Source: Acidobacteriaceae bacterium
GTDB taxonomy: Bacteria; Acidobacteriota; Terriglobia; Terriglobales; Acidobacteriaceae
Reading direction: 5' to 3'
DNA: 8,996 nt
Assembly: GCA_003135495.1 (NCBI GenBank)
Contig: PLBX01000486.1
Span: 1,650 to 10,645 of the forward strand
The translations under genes were made by a program, and so were the position numbers. Positions 1-7,076 of this stretch are shown piece after piece (the first letter of the stretch is position 1; the number at the start of each line of letters is the position of its first letter). The notes below the pieces were generated by a model, which did no database searches, was not told where the DNA came from, and was given only the letters and a program-made list of their open reading frames with translations.

Positions 1-56
1 GAAGAGCATTATAGCGTCAGCGTCTCGACTGAGAGCGGGGCGGAGCAGGCGTCACG

Positions 57-85
57 TCGAAAGGCGAGTGCAGTCGTGCTAGAAT
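57..85 (+). promoter_or_regulatory. possible sigma-70 promoter of purM
   Basis: TCGAAA at 57-62 and TAGAAT at 80-85 match the -35 and -10 consensus at 4/6 and 5/6 positions, with the ideal 17-base spacer. Transcription would start near 92 and leave a leader of roughly 85 bases before the purM GTG. The match is by eye only. No other structure was recognised in bases 1-177 except an ATTATA at 8-13, which reads TATAAT on the other strand. Confidence 0.4.
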
Positions 86-177
86 TTGTTGCGCCTTAAG
101 AGGCCTCAGGCAGCGATAGTGCAGCGAGTGGCGCAAAGAGGCGTTACTCTCCATCCAGATAAAGACGGACTAAAAAA

Positions 178-1230
178 GTGGCCGAAAACCCAAAGTCCCA
201 GACCGGCTCCATCACCTACGCCGACGCCGGCGTGAATATTGATCGCGGCAATCGCACCAAGCAGCGCATCAAGTACCTGGCGCATAAAACTTTTACCAAG
301 GGCGTGCTGAGTGAGATTGGCGGATTCGGGGGATTATTTTCAGTCGATAAGAAATATGTAGATCCGGTCCTGGTATCGAGCGTAGACGGAGTGGGCACGA
401 AGTTGAAGGTGGCTTTCGAAATGAAAGTGCACCATACGATTGGCGCCGACCTGGTGAATCATTGTGTGAACGATATTGCGGTGCAGGGCGCGGCTCCATT
501 GTTTTTCATGGACTATCTGGCTACGGGCAAGCTGGATCCTGAAGTGGTGGAAAAGATTGTTGGCGGCCTTGCCGAAGCCTGCAAGCAGAACGGCTGCGCT
601 CTGATTGGCGGCGAAACTGCGGAGATGCCGGGATTTTATCCTGACGGCGAGTATGATCTTGCCGGATTTATTGTGGGAGTGGTGGAGCGCGAGCGCATTA
701 TCAGCGGCAAGGATGTACAGATTGGTGATTGCGTTCTGGGCCTGCCATCGAACGGCCTGCATACGAATGGGTATTCGCTGGCTCGCAAGCTGCTGTTTGA
801 GGTGGCCGGATATTCGCCGGAAACGTTTGTCAGCGAGATGAAGAATAAAGTTGGCAATGAACTGATGCGCGGGCATCGCAGCTACTGGTCGATTATCCGG
901 AAGATGATCGCGGGCGAATGCGTTGGGGCGCTCGCGCATATTACGGGGGGCGGCATTACGGAAAATCTTCCGCGAGTTCTGCCTAAGGGCACGTCGGCCG
1001 TGATCGAACTTGGGACCTGGCCGGTGCTTCCGATCTTTGAACATTTGCAAAAACTCGGCAACGTGACCGAGGAAGAGATGCTGCGGACGTTTAATATGGG
1101 TCTCGGAATGCTGATTGTGGTTCCCGCCAAAAAATTCAAGAAAGCGCAGACGCTGCTGGAACGCGCGGGCGAGAAATTTTATAGCGTTGGGCGCATCGTC
1201 AAGGGTGACCGCAAAGTGGTGTTTAGCTAA
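178..1230 (+). CDS. purM: phosphoribosylformylglycinamidine cyclo-ligase (AIR synthetase)
   Basis: PurM closes the imidazole ring: it converts formylglycinamidine ribonucleotide plus ATP to aminoimidazole ribonucleotide, the fifth step of purine synthesis, in the cytosol. The 350 residues match the usual family length. Family signatures are visible in order: YADAGVNID near the N-terminus (residues 14-22), SSVDGVGTKLKVA (67-79), GADLVNHCVNDI (89-100), ALIGGETAEMPGFY (141-154), LPSNGLHTNGYSLAR (189-203) and HITGGGITENLPRVLP (254-269). The start is GTG at 178. An in-frame TAA lies at 160 and there is no ATG between it and the first conserved motif, so the choice is well constrained, although no strong Shine-Dalgarno is visible. 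purN follows on the same strand after a 242-base spacer. No key motif appears damaged. Confidence 0.97.
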   Translation: MAENPKSQTGSITYADAGVNIDRGNRTKQRIKYLAHKTFTKGVLSEIGGFGGLFSVDKKYVDPVLVSSVDGVGTKLKVAFEMKVHHTIGADLVNHCVNDIAVQGAAPLFFMDYLATGKLDPEVVEKIVGGLAEACKQNGCALIGGETAEMPGFYPDGEYDLAGFIVGVVERERIISGKDVQIGDCVLGLPSNGLHTNGYSLARKLLFEVAGYSPETFVSEMKNKVGNELMRGHRSYWSIIRKMIAGECVGALAHITGGGITENLPRVLPKGTSAVIELGTWPVLPIFEHLQKLGNVTEEEMLRTFNMGLGMLIVVPAKKFKKAQTLLERAGEKFYSVGRIVKGDRKVVFS

Positions 1231-1350
1231 TGCTGCCCATCACATCCTGGTTTTCATTGAAGAACAAGTTGGTTACCCATCATTAAACGTTCGGTTATCC
1301 TAAGCGCAGCCAAGGACCTCCGAATTTCCGTGCAAGAGCCAAAATGCATA

Positions 1351-1416
1351 GGTCCTTCGCTCCGCTCAGGATGACAACGAACGGGTTGCGCTAGCGTACT
1401 GACAGGATGACAACGA
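1351..1416 (+). repeat. CAGGATGACA-type interspersed repeat, two partial units
   Basis: Bases 1351-1376 form a 26-base unit that begins GGTCCTTCG and ends CGCTCAGGATGACA; TCCT and AGGA near its ends make it an imperfect inverted repeat. The 14-mer CAGGATGACAACGA occurs at 1367-1380 and again exactly at 1403-1416, 36 bases apart. A related unit with the same ends occurs at 2095-2153. The second copy overlaps the extended upstream reading frame of purN and supports the downstream purN start. I associate this sequence type with acidobacterial and similar genomes, from general knowledge rather than from a search. Confidence 0.65.
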
Positions 1417-1472
1417 GCGAAGTTGGGCTAGGCCTACGACGGATTGACAACGGGACTGAGAGTATTGCGTCC

Positions 1473-2075
1473 ATGAAGAATCTTGGCATTCTGCTCTCCG
1501 GCCGCGGGTCGAATTTTGTGGCCATCGCGGACAGCATCGTGGCCAACAAAATATCCGATGCGCGCATTGCGGTTGTGATTTCGAATCGGGCTGATGCTCC
1601 TGGCTTAGAAATCGCGCGCCAGCGGGGGCTTTCCGCATTATGTATTCCTTCCAAAGGTAAAGCGCGCGAGGAGCATGATCGCGCGGTGGTGAGCGCTCTG
1701 TTTGAAAATAAAGTCGATCTTATTTGTCTGGCTGGATACATGCGGCTGCTTTCGCCGTGGTTTGTGCAGCAATTTCCGCAGAAGATTCTGAACATTCATC
1801 CTTCGCTATTGCCGGCATTTCCGGGACTTGAGGCACAGCAGCAGGCTTTTGCGTTTGGAGTAAAGGTTACGGGATGCACAGTTCATTTTGTCGATGAAGA
1901 ACTCGATCACGGGGCGATCATTGTGCAGAACACCGTTCCTGTGCTCGATTCGGATGATGAGAGGGCGCTGGCGGCGCGCATTCTGGAGCAGGAGCACGTT
2001 GCTTATACAGAAGCGATCAAAATTGTGCTGAAAGGCAATTTTGAAATTGTTGGGCGGCGGATGGTGGAGTTATGA
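1473..2075 (+). CDS. purN: phosphoribosylglycinamide formyltransferase (GAR transformylase)
   Basis: PurN transfers a formyl group from 10-formyltetrahydrofolate to glycinamide ribonucleotide, the third step of purine synthesis. From ATG 1473 the protein is 200 residues, the normal size. It opens with MKNLGILLSGRGSN, the phosphate-binding start of the family. The catalytic set is intact: Asn107 and His109 in NIHPSLLPAFPG, and Asp145 in DEELDHGAII. LAGYMRLLS (residues 86-94) is also characteristic. The frame is open further upstream to ATG 1407, but those 22 extra residues have no family counterpart and are encoded partly by a repeat, so 1473 is preferred. The Shine-Dalgarno is weak (a GAG about 10 bases upstream). 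purM lies upstream on the same strand; whether the two share a transcript is not settled. Confidence 0.96.
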   Translation: MKNLGILLSGRGSNFVAIADSIVANKISDARIAVVISNRADAPGLEIARQRGLSALCIPSKGKAREEHDRAVVSALFENKVDLICLAGYMRLLSPWFVQQFPQKILNIHPSLLPAFPGLEAQQQAFAFGVKVTGCTVHFVDEELDHGAIIVQNTVPVLDSDDERALAARILEQEHVAYTEAIKIVLKGNFEIVGRRMVEL

Positions 2076-2094
2076 GTTGCTGTGGCGGAATAGG

Positions 2095-2153
2095 GGTCCT
2101 TCGACTTCGCAGCCCGTTCGCTTGGCGGACGGGCTGCTGCGCTCAGGATGACA
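2095..2153 (+). repeat. CAGGATGACA-type repeat with internal hairpin, possible purN terminator
   Basis: The outer ends (GGTCCTTCG at 2095-2103 and CGCTCAGGATGACA at 2140-2153) match the unit at 1351-1376. The middle is expanded by about 33 bases that form a strong stem-loop: GCAGCCCGT at 2109-2117 pairs perfectly with ACGGGCTGC at 2129-2137. The loop can extend the stem with a GU pair and CGC/GCG, leaving TTG at the tip. It lies 33 bases past the purN stop and could end or stabilise the purN transcript. No T-run follows, so it is not a textbook intrinsic terminator. Confidence 0.7.
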
Positions 2154-2199
2154 TTTAATTGTGGAGCACGAACTTAGAGCACGAGATAAGTATGCGGAG

Positions 2200-2226
2200 A
2201 GAGACGCGGTTAACCGCGTCTCTACA
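2200..2226. repeat. 24-base perfect palindrome, GAGACG...CGTCTCTACA family, copy A
   Basis: The 12-base arm AGAGACGCGGTT at 2200-2211 is followed at once by its exact reverse complement at 2212-2223, then TACA minus its first base, to 2226. It lies between two convergent genes, purN (stop 2075) and the gene ending at 2236, 12 bases beyond the latter's stop. That position suits a bidirectional transcript end, but neither side has a clear T-run. Copy B at 7018-7043 has the same outer stem and the same TACA tail on the same strand. Confidence 0.75.
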
Positions 2227-2235
2227 GCAACATTT

Positions 2236-2787
2236 TTACATTAGGATTTCTTTTTGGTTTCTGACTATCGGGTGCTGCATTACTTCCAGTTCGTTTTTTA
2301 CCAGATTTAAGCCGTAGACGCATTGTTCGAAGGTCGCGGAGAGTTGGGCGAATAGGGGCGCGACTTTGGCGTATTCGAAATCTTCGAACTTGGAGACGAT
2401 GTAGTAGCTTTCTTTTCCTGCTTTGACCCACTCCACGAAACTCTCCACCCGTTGACGGCGGAGGCGGTAGTGATTGATGCTCTCCGGGAACATTCCGGCA
2501 TAAAACAGAGTGTAATCTCCGATATGTTTACGCACCTGCCGTTCGCGGTCGAATGACGGGGCGGGGCCGTAGACAGGATCAGATTCGATCAGCATTTCTC
2601 CCACATCGTTCAACGGTTTTCCGGCCGCATTGCGGATTTTCATCAACTGGTCAACATCGCAGAACTCCGCGAGAAGTTGAGCGACGTAGTTGACGACTTG
2701 CGGATCCCGAATTCCAATCTCCTCTGCGTAGTGGCGCCCGACCAGTTCAAGAAACAGTTGCTGCAGCGGATGCGATTCCGGGATCAT
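2236..2787 (-). CDS. conserved-looking hypothetical protein, 183 residues
   Basis: I do not recognise this protein. It has 183 residues from ATG 2787, looks soluble, and has no signal peptide or membrane segment. It is rich in predicted helix with many charged and aromatic residues; examples are QLLAEFCDVDQLMKIRNAAG in the first third and SYYIVSKFEDFEYAKVAPLF in the last third. There is no recognisable catalytic or metal-binding motif. The start is chosen because AGGAAGAGG (2794-2802) sits six bases upstream of ATG 2787; a TTG six codons earlier would overlap that site. Codon use and length argue for a real gene. It is transcribed in the same direction as the kinase upstream but separated by 227 bases, so it probably has its own promoter. 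It converges with purN. A role cannot be inferred from position. Confidence 0.8.
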   Translation of the reverse strand: MIPESHPLQQLFLELVGRHYAEEIGIRDPQVVNYVAQLLAEFCDVDQLMKIRNAAGKPLNDVGEMLIESDPVYGPAPSFDRERQVRKHIGDYTLFYAGMFPESINHYRLRRQRVESFVEWVKAGKESYYIVSKFEDFEYAKVAPLFAQLSATFEQCVYGLNLVKNELEVMQHPIVRNQKEILM

Positions 2788-3014
2788 TGTGGGCCTCTTC
2801 CTCAAATCATGCTCAAGAGCGTAATCCTAAGTAGTAATCGGCACAAAATGCCATGCGGATTAGATACCGTGAATCCTGCTCTAAAGCAAGTAACCATCGA
2901 GCAACTACTAACTTAGACGTTCGGTTGGTGGGCTGCGGTTGTAGTGGTGTTTTGGCAGCCTTGGAAGTTGATTGCTGATTAGGTTCGTTTCGGGAGTTAC
3001 GTTCGCGGTTACTA
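2788..3014. other. intergenic region between the kinase and the 183-residue gene
   Basis: No gene is supported here. GGCTGC at 2931-2936 can pair with GCAGCC at 2955-2960, a 6-base stem with an 18-base loop about 55 bases past the kinase stop. It has no T-run and is only a weak terminator candidate. A TCTAAT resembling a -10 box can be read on the minus strand near 2862-2867, but its -35 partner is poor. The 12-mer GGATTAGATACC on the + strand is discussed among the rejected items. Confidence 0.35.
2794..2802 (-). promoter_or_regulatory. ribosome binding site of the 183-residue gene
   Basis: On the minus strand this reads AGGAAGAGG, ending six bases before ATG 2787. It decides between that ATG and the more upstream TTG at 2805. 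Confidence 0.65.
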
Positions 3015-5984
3015 TTAGTGCAATTTCCCGTATTCAGCTTTCGCTTGCTTTAGGAGCGGCACATCCGGGTCGGCATCTTTCCAGAAGGCAAAGAAATCCT
3101 GATAGGCGGCTCGGGCTTTGGCAGAGTCACCCTGGAGAGCATAAGTCCGTGCCGCTCCGAGGCGAGCCAGAACATATAACGGGCTTGTAGGAGTGAGCCC
3201 GCGATGATCGGCAATCTTCTGATACTCGGTTAGCGCCTTGGCGCCATCGTGCAGGTCCATGTACGCCTCGGCGCGCAGGTAGATAGGCCAGAAATCGAGA
3301 AATGCGGTGGGGCCACCGCCCATTTCGTAAGCCTTCGCCGATTCGAGAGCGTTCACGGCCTCCGCCGGGCGCTTGCGCTGTAGTTCGATGGCTGCCCGCA
3401 CGACAGCCAACCCTCCCTTGTTCAGTGTTGTGTCGCTGGGATATTCCTTCGCCAGATCGGCAATCAGCTTTTCCGCATGAGCAGCGTCGCCCGTACGCGC
3501 CAGAGTAAGCGCCGACTGGCTCCTGATTCCCTTGAAGTCGGTCATGGCGAGCGCGGACTGGGTCTGGCGACGCGCTTCTTCCTGATTGCCATACTCAGCC
3601 TCGAACGCGCCCTCGGTGGCGCGCACGCCGACGGCAAATTCCTTGGACTGCGACTCCAATTTCTTGACGGCGCTGTCACAGACTTCGTGCGCTTCCTTCA
3701 CGCGGCCCTCGAAATACTTAATATTACAAGTGAATGACGAAAGAAACGCCTGATCGAGTGTCCCGGTAACGCTGTCGGCTGCATGCTGCATGGCGGCTTG
3801 ATCGCCGCGAATGAATGCCACTTGATAGCTAATCAGTTTCGTCGAAAACGAATCTGCTTTCTGTGTCCCGGCTTGCTCGATGATGGATCGGGCTTCGTCA
3901 TACCGTCCGAGAGACAGATAGGCCCCGGCCACATTTTGGTAGGCGTAGACATCTTTGCTATCGTCCTGCATCGCCAGGAGCGCATTTGCGAGAGACTTGT
4001 CCTGCTGCCCGATCCCACCGTACATCAGCGCCAGGTTGTCAGCAGGCACGCTGTCGCGAGGATAGGCCTGTTTCCACTGTTCGTAAATGTCGATTGCCTT
4101 TTCGATTTCGCCGCCCGATTCGTAGTAGTGGGCGGAAATATAAAGTTTCTCTCGTTCGCTCGCCCTGTCCCTGAGGTCGAATGCCTTGTGCAGCGCTTCT
4201 GTGCTCAAGGTTTGGGCACCCATGTTGTTGTAGGAGACGCCCAGCGTGCCGTACGCCATGGCGAAATTGGGATCGAGTTCGACGGCGCGTTTGAGGTGCG
4301 GGATAGCGCGGTCATCATGCAAACCCTGATGTTCAGCTTGACCAAGGCTGAAGGCCTGCAAAGCTTCGAGCGATGAGGTGGTGGCCTGTTCGAGCGGCTT
4401 GGCGAATTCCTGCACCGAGCCCAGGGACTCGCCAAGTTTGGCGCGCAACGATGACGCGCCGCTGTCGAGCGCCTTGAGCACCTGCTCCTTGCTGGGCGCT
4501 TCCACCTGCTCACGCGCGAGCGAGTCTCCCGACTGCGCGTTGACGGCGGATAACGTGATCACGTAGGAATTGCCGAGGCTCGCGATGGATCCTGACAGAA
4601 CCGCTTTCGCTCCTTCGCGCAAGCCGATCTCGCGGGCCACATCGCTGGTGATGCGTTCACCTGGCTGCCGCCCCATAAAACCAAGGGCTTTGCGAGTCCG
4701 CGACTCGGACAAAATATTAAGAAATGGCGATTGCTCCAACTGCACGGCCAGAGCCTGCTTCAGCGTGCCGTCAAAAACCGGATCGCCGGTGGTGTTCACG
4801 AAGTCAGCGAGCACGACGGTGTCTTTTTCGGTTAAGGCTCTGGCGCGACGCGAACGGAAAAATAAGCCTCCGCCAATCAGCGCGGCAATCACCACAGCGG
4901 CGGCGACGGGAATCGTCCATGATTTCTTATTGCTCGCCGTAGCCTGCGGCGCAGCCGAGGTCGTCCCGCTCACAGGAATCGCGGAACCCGAAGAAGAACC
5001 ACCGACAGCCGCGGGTCGCGAACCCGACGAAATCGGTGGCGGTAACGACTGCGATCCAGACTCCTGCGCCGCTGCCACTGAGCCCGAACTTGCCGCGACT
5101 GCGCGCCCCGTATCGGTATCGCGCTTCAAGCGCTGCAGATCGGCGCGAATATCGGCGGCATGCTGGTAGCGCAGATTGCGGTCTTTTTCCAAGGCTTTGT
5201 TGATGATGTCTTCGAGCTTCGCAGGCAAATCGGGATTCAAGCGAATCGGCGACACCGGGGCGCGATCGAGGATCGCCTGAAAAACCAGCGCGGACGTGTC
5301 GCCTCGAAACGGCACCATGCCCGTCGACATTTCATAGAGCACGGCTCCAAACGAAAACAGGTCGGTGCGCGCATCCAATTCTTTTCCCTTGGCCTGCTCT
5401 GGAGACATATACGCGACGGTGCCGATCGCGGTGCCGGGGCTGGTCAGGTGCTCTTCCGCTAGCGAAGTTTCTATGGTGACACCGGAAGAGTCTGAGACTC
5501 GTGTTGCGGAAGAGAATTCGACCTTGGCCAAACCGAAATCGAGAATCTTGGCGTGACCGCGTTTGGTTATAAAAATATTGGCCGGCTTGATGTCGCGATG
5601 CACGATCCCCTGCGCGTGCGCCGCATCCAGCGCATCGGCAATCTCGATGCCGATCGAAAGCAGCGCATCCAACTCCATCGGACGATTGCCGATGAGATGT
5701 TTCAGCGTGGCGCCGTCCAGGTATTCCATGACGATGAACGCTTTGCCGTCCTGTTCGCCGATGTCATAAATGGTGCAGATATTGGGATGGCTGAGTGCCG
5801 AGGCGGCTCGCGCCTCGCGGCGAAATCGCTCCAGCGACTGGCGGTCCTGGGCCACATTTTCAGGCAGGAATTTCAAGGCGACGAAGCGGCTGAGGCGAGT
5901 GTCTTCCGCTTTGTAAACCACTCCCATGCCGCCGCCGCCAAGCTTCTCAACGATACGGTAGTGCGAGATAACCTCGCCAACCAT
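3015..5984 (-). CDS. membrane-anchored Ser/Thr protein kinase with TolB-like and TPR regions
   Basis: This is a PknB-type kinase of 989 residues. The N-terminal kinase domain (about 8-290) has every catalytic element: glycine loop GGGGMGVVY (16-24), Lys38 in VALKF, helix-C Glu57, HRDIKPAN with Asp131 (129-136), DFG (149-151) and the SPE form of the APE motif (194-196), so it should be active and of the RD type. A linker rich in Ser, Gly, Pro and Ala (about 295-350) leads to one membrane segment (356-376), followed by arginines. After the membrane, about 387-525 resembles the TolB-like/FlgO-like region found in such proteins ([20 protein letters not shown]). The rest, from about 540, is helical repeats of TPR type, clear in [20 protein letters not shown] and again from about 895 to 985. 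The kinase side should be cytoplasmic and the TPR side outside the membrane. ATG 5984 is chosen over ATG 5987 because GAGG lies six bases upstream of it instead of three. The substrate is unknown. Confidence 0.95.
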   Translation of the reverse strand: MVGEVISHYRIVEKLGGGGMGVVYKAEDTRLSRFVALKFLPENVAQDRQSLERFRREARAASALSHPNICTIYDIGEQDGKAFIVMEYLDGATLKHLIGNRPMELDALLSIGIEIADALDAAHAQGIVHRDIKPANIFITKRGHAKILDFGLAKVEFSSATRVSDSSGVTIETSLAEEHLTSPGTAIGTVAYMSPEQAKGKELDARTDLFSFGAVLYEMSTGMVPFRGDTSALVFQAILDRAPVSPIRLNPDLPAKLEDIINKALEKDRNLRYQHAADIRADLQRLKRDTDTGRAVAASSGSVAAAQESGSQSLPPPISSGSRPAAVGGSSSGSAIPVSGTTSAAPQATASNKKSWTIPVAAAVVIAALIGGGLFFRSRRARALTEKDTVVLADFVNTTGDPVFDGTLKQALAVQLEQSPFLNILSESRTRKALGFMGRQPGERITSDVAREIGLREGAKAVLSGSIASLGNSYVITLSAVNAQSGDSLAREQVEAPSKEQVLKALDSGASSLRAKLGESLGSVQEFAKPLEQATTSSLEALQAFSLGQAEHQGLHDDRAIPHLKRAVELDPNFAMAYGTLGVSYNNMGAQTLSTEALHKAFDLRDRASEREKLYISAHYYESGGEIEKAIDIYEQWKQAYPRDSVPADNLALMYGGIGQQDKSLANALLAMQDDSKDVYAYQNVAGAYLSLGRYDEARSIIEQAGTQKADSFSTKLISYQVAFIRGDQAAMQHAADSVTGTLDQAFLSSFTCNIKYFEGRVKEAHEVCDSAVKKLESQSKEFAVGVRATEGAFEAEYGNQEEARRQTQSALAMTDFKGIRSQSALTLARTGDAAHAEKLIADLAKEYPSDTTLNKGGLAVVRAAIELQRKRPAEAVNALESAKAYEMGGGPTAFLDFWPIYLRAEAYMDLHDGAKALTEYQKIADHRGLTPTSPLYVLARLGAARTYALQGDSAKARAAYQDFFAFWKDADPDVPLLKQAKAEYGKLH

Positions 5985-5990
5985 CATTCA

Positions 5991-5994
5991 CCTC
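5991..5994 (-). promoter_or_regulatory. ribosome binding site of the kinase gene
   Basis: The minus strand reads GAGGTGA directly before two consecutive ATG codons. GAGG is three bases from ATG 5987 and six from ATG 5984; the second spacing is the usual one, so translation more likely starts at 5984. Confidence 0.65.
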
Positions 5995-6007
5995 GAACAG
6001 CGCTGAA

Positions 6008-6037
6008 ATCTTACGGTTGGGAGATAGCTCAAGTCAA
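6008..6037 (-). promoter_or_regulatory. likely sigma-70 promoter of the kinase gene
   Basis: On the minus strand TTGACT (6032-6037) and TAAGAT (6008-6013) are separated by 18 bases, matching the consensus at 5/6 and 4/6. The start of transcription would fall near 6001, just before the ribosome binding site at 5991-5994. This suggests the kinase can be transcribed independently of panBC. Confidence 0.5.
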
Positions 6038-6062
6038 TCGAATCGAAATTGCGAACCTTAAA

Positions 6063-6090
6063 CCACGAAGGACACGAAGTAGCACGAAGG
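6063..6090. repeat. CACGAAG short repeat, three units
   Basis: CACGAAG occurs at 6064-6070, 6073-6079 and 6083-6089, with periods of 9 and 10 bases. The wider form, CCACGAAGGACACGAAG, is one I associate with scattered repeats in acidobacterial and some other soil-bacterial genomes; that association was not searched. It lies between the panC stop and the kinase promoter. Confidence 0.6.
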
Positions 6091-6147
6091 TTGCTGGTCG
6101 AAATTTCAGAGTTGCAGTGATTCAAAGTGAGCGCCAAGCAATCGCGC

Positions 6148-6993
6148 CTAACAATTCAAAATAATGTTGTCGATCAAACGCGTTGAACCGACGTAGGCGG
6201 CAACGGCGATTAGCGCGGCGCCGGAGATCCGTTCCACCGGGTCGAGAGTATCAGGATCGACGATCTCCACATAATCAAGCCTGACTTGAGGCTCGGCGAC
6301 AATTAATTGCTGGGCGCCGAAAATCAATTTTTTAGCGGCACGTTCCCCTGCTTGAAACTCCCGCTCAGCAAGCTCCAGCGCGCCACGCAGCACCAATGCT
6401 CGCGCACGCTCTTCTCGACTCAAATACGCGTTGCGCGAACTCATCGCCAAGCCATCGGGTTCGCGGACGATGGGGCAGGCGATTATTTCGACTGGAAAAT
6501 TCAGGTCCCGCACCATGCGGCGAATGATGGCCAGTTGTGCGGCGTCCTTTTGCCCGAAGAATGCTGCGTGCGGTTCGATGATGTGAAATAGCTTGGCGAC
6601 GATGGTGGTTACGCCGCGAAAATGGCCGGGTCGCGATCGCCCATCGAGCTTCTCGCTAAGGCCCTCGACTAACACCCAGGTGACATTGCCCTGCGGATAT
6701 ATCTCTTCGACGGATGGAGCGAACAGAATGTCGACGTCTTCTTTTTCGAGGAGCTGGCAATCACGTTCAAGTTGGCGTGGATACTTCGACAAATCTTCTC
6801 TCGGCCCAAATTGGGTCGGATTCACAAAGATGGAAACAGCAACGGTGCCGCACTGCGTTTTTGCGGCGCGCACGAGCGATAGGTGGCCTTCGTGGAGAGC
6901 ACCCATCGTGGGAACGAGCCCTGGAGTTTTCGAAGCAGCGCGGGCTTCGCCGCATGCAAGCCGGGCCTCTGAAATAGTCGAGCAGATTTTCAT
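6148..6993 (-). CDS. panC: pantothenate synthetase (pantoate--beta-alanine ligase)
   Basis: PanC joins pantoate to beta-alanine through a pantoyl-adenylate, using ATP, and gives pantothenate, the precursor of coenzyme A. From ATG 6993 it has 281 residues, the normal length. The nucleotidyltransferase fold is marked by PTMGALHEGH (28-37; HxGH-type His34 and His37), SIFVNPTQFGPREDLSKYPR (54-73), GRSRPGHFRGVTTIVAKLF (118-136), FFGQKDAAQLAIIRRM (145-160) and AMSSRNAYLS (183-192). The frame stays open to a TTG at 7029, but those 12 extra residues come from a palindromic repeat, so ATG 6993, which begins MKICSTISEAR, is preferred. No strong ribosome binding site is visible. The gene follows panB after 83 bases on the same strand and is probably cotranscribed with it. 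Confidence 0.97.
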   Translation of the reverse strand: MKICSTISEARLACGEARAASKTPGLVPTMGALHEGHLSLVRAAKTQCGTVAVSIFVNPTQFGPREDLSKYPRQLERDCQLLEKEDVDILFAPSVEEIYPQGNVTWVLVEGLSEKLDGRSRPGHFRGVTTIVAKLFHIIEPHAAFFGQKDAAQLAIIRRMVRDLNFPVEIIACPIVREPDGLAMSSRNAYLSREERARALVLRGALELAEREFQAGERAAKKLIFGAQQLIVAEPQVRLDYVEIVDPDTLDPVERISGAALIAVAAYVGSTRLIDNIILNC

Positions 6994-7017
6994 GGGCGAT
7001 GCGATAGGAAGAGTGGG

Positions 7018-7043
7018 GAGACGGGGCAAGCCCCGTCTCTACA
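7018..7043. repeat. hairpin repeat, GAGACG...CGTCTCTACA family, copy B
   Basis: GAGACGGGG (7018-7026) pairs exactly with CCCCGTCTC (7031-7039) around CAAG, whose C and G can also pair; TACA follows at 7040-7043. It belongs to the same family as copy A at 2200-2226. It lies between panB (stop at 7077) and panC (start at 6993), so it would be transcribed within the panBC message and end up 24 bases before the panC start codon. Confidence 0.75.
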
Positions 7044-7076
7044 GGTGATTGGTGGGTGAACGCTCGGCATCCGCGG

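Noticed and set aside
340..1050. Long minus-strand frame of 236 codons inside purM
   Set aside because: It is antisense to a certain gene, rich in Arg, His and Gln as expected from a shadow frame, and has no recognisable motif.
1407..1472. Extended purN start at ATG 1407
   Set aside because: The 22 added residues come partly from the CAGGATGACA repeat and precede the conserved PurN N-terminus that begins exactly at ATG 1473.
1351..2226. Repeats around purN as a CRISPR array
   Set aside because: The repeats are few, unequal in length and spacing, and are not separated by uniform spacers; they fit interspersed short repeats instead.
2856..2867. GGATTAGATACC, identical to a conserved stretch of 16S rRNA
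   Set aside because: The identity is only 12 bases. The flanking bases do not continue the rRNA sequence and no other 16S segment is present, so it is a chance match, not an rRNA fragment.
3783..6164. Several long plus-strand frames (3783-4376, 4570-5169, 5553-6164) opposite the kinase
   Set aside because: All are antisense to a protein with intact kinase, membrane and TPR features. Their translations show no motif, and such frames are common in GC-rich genes.
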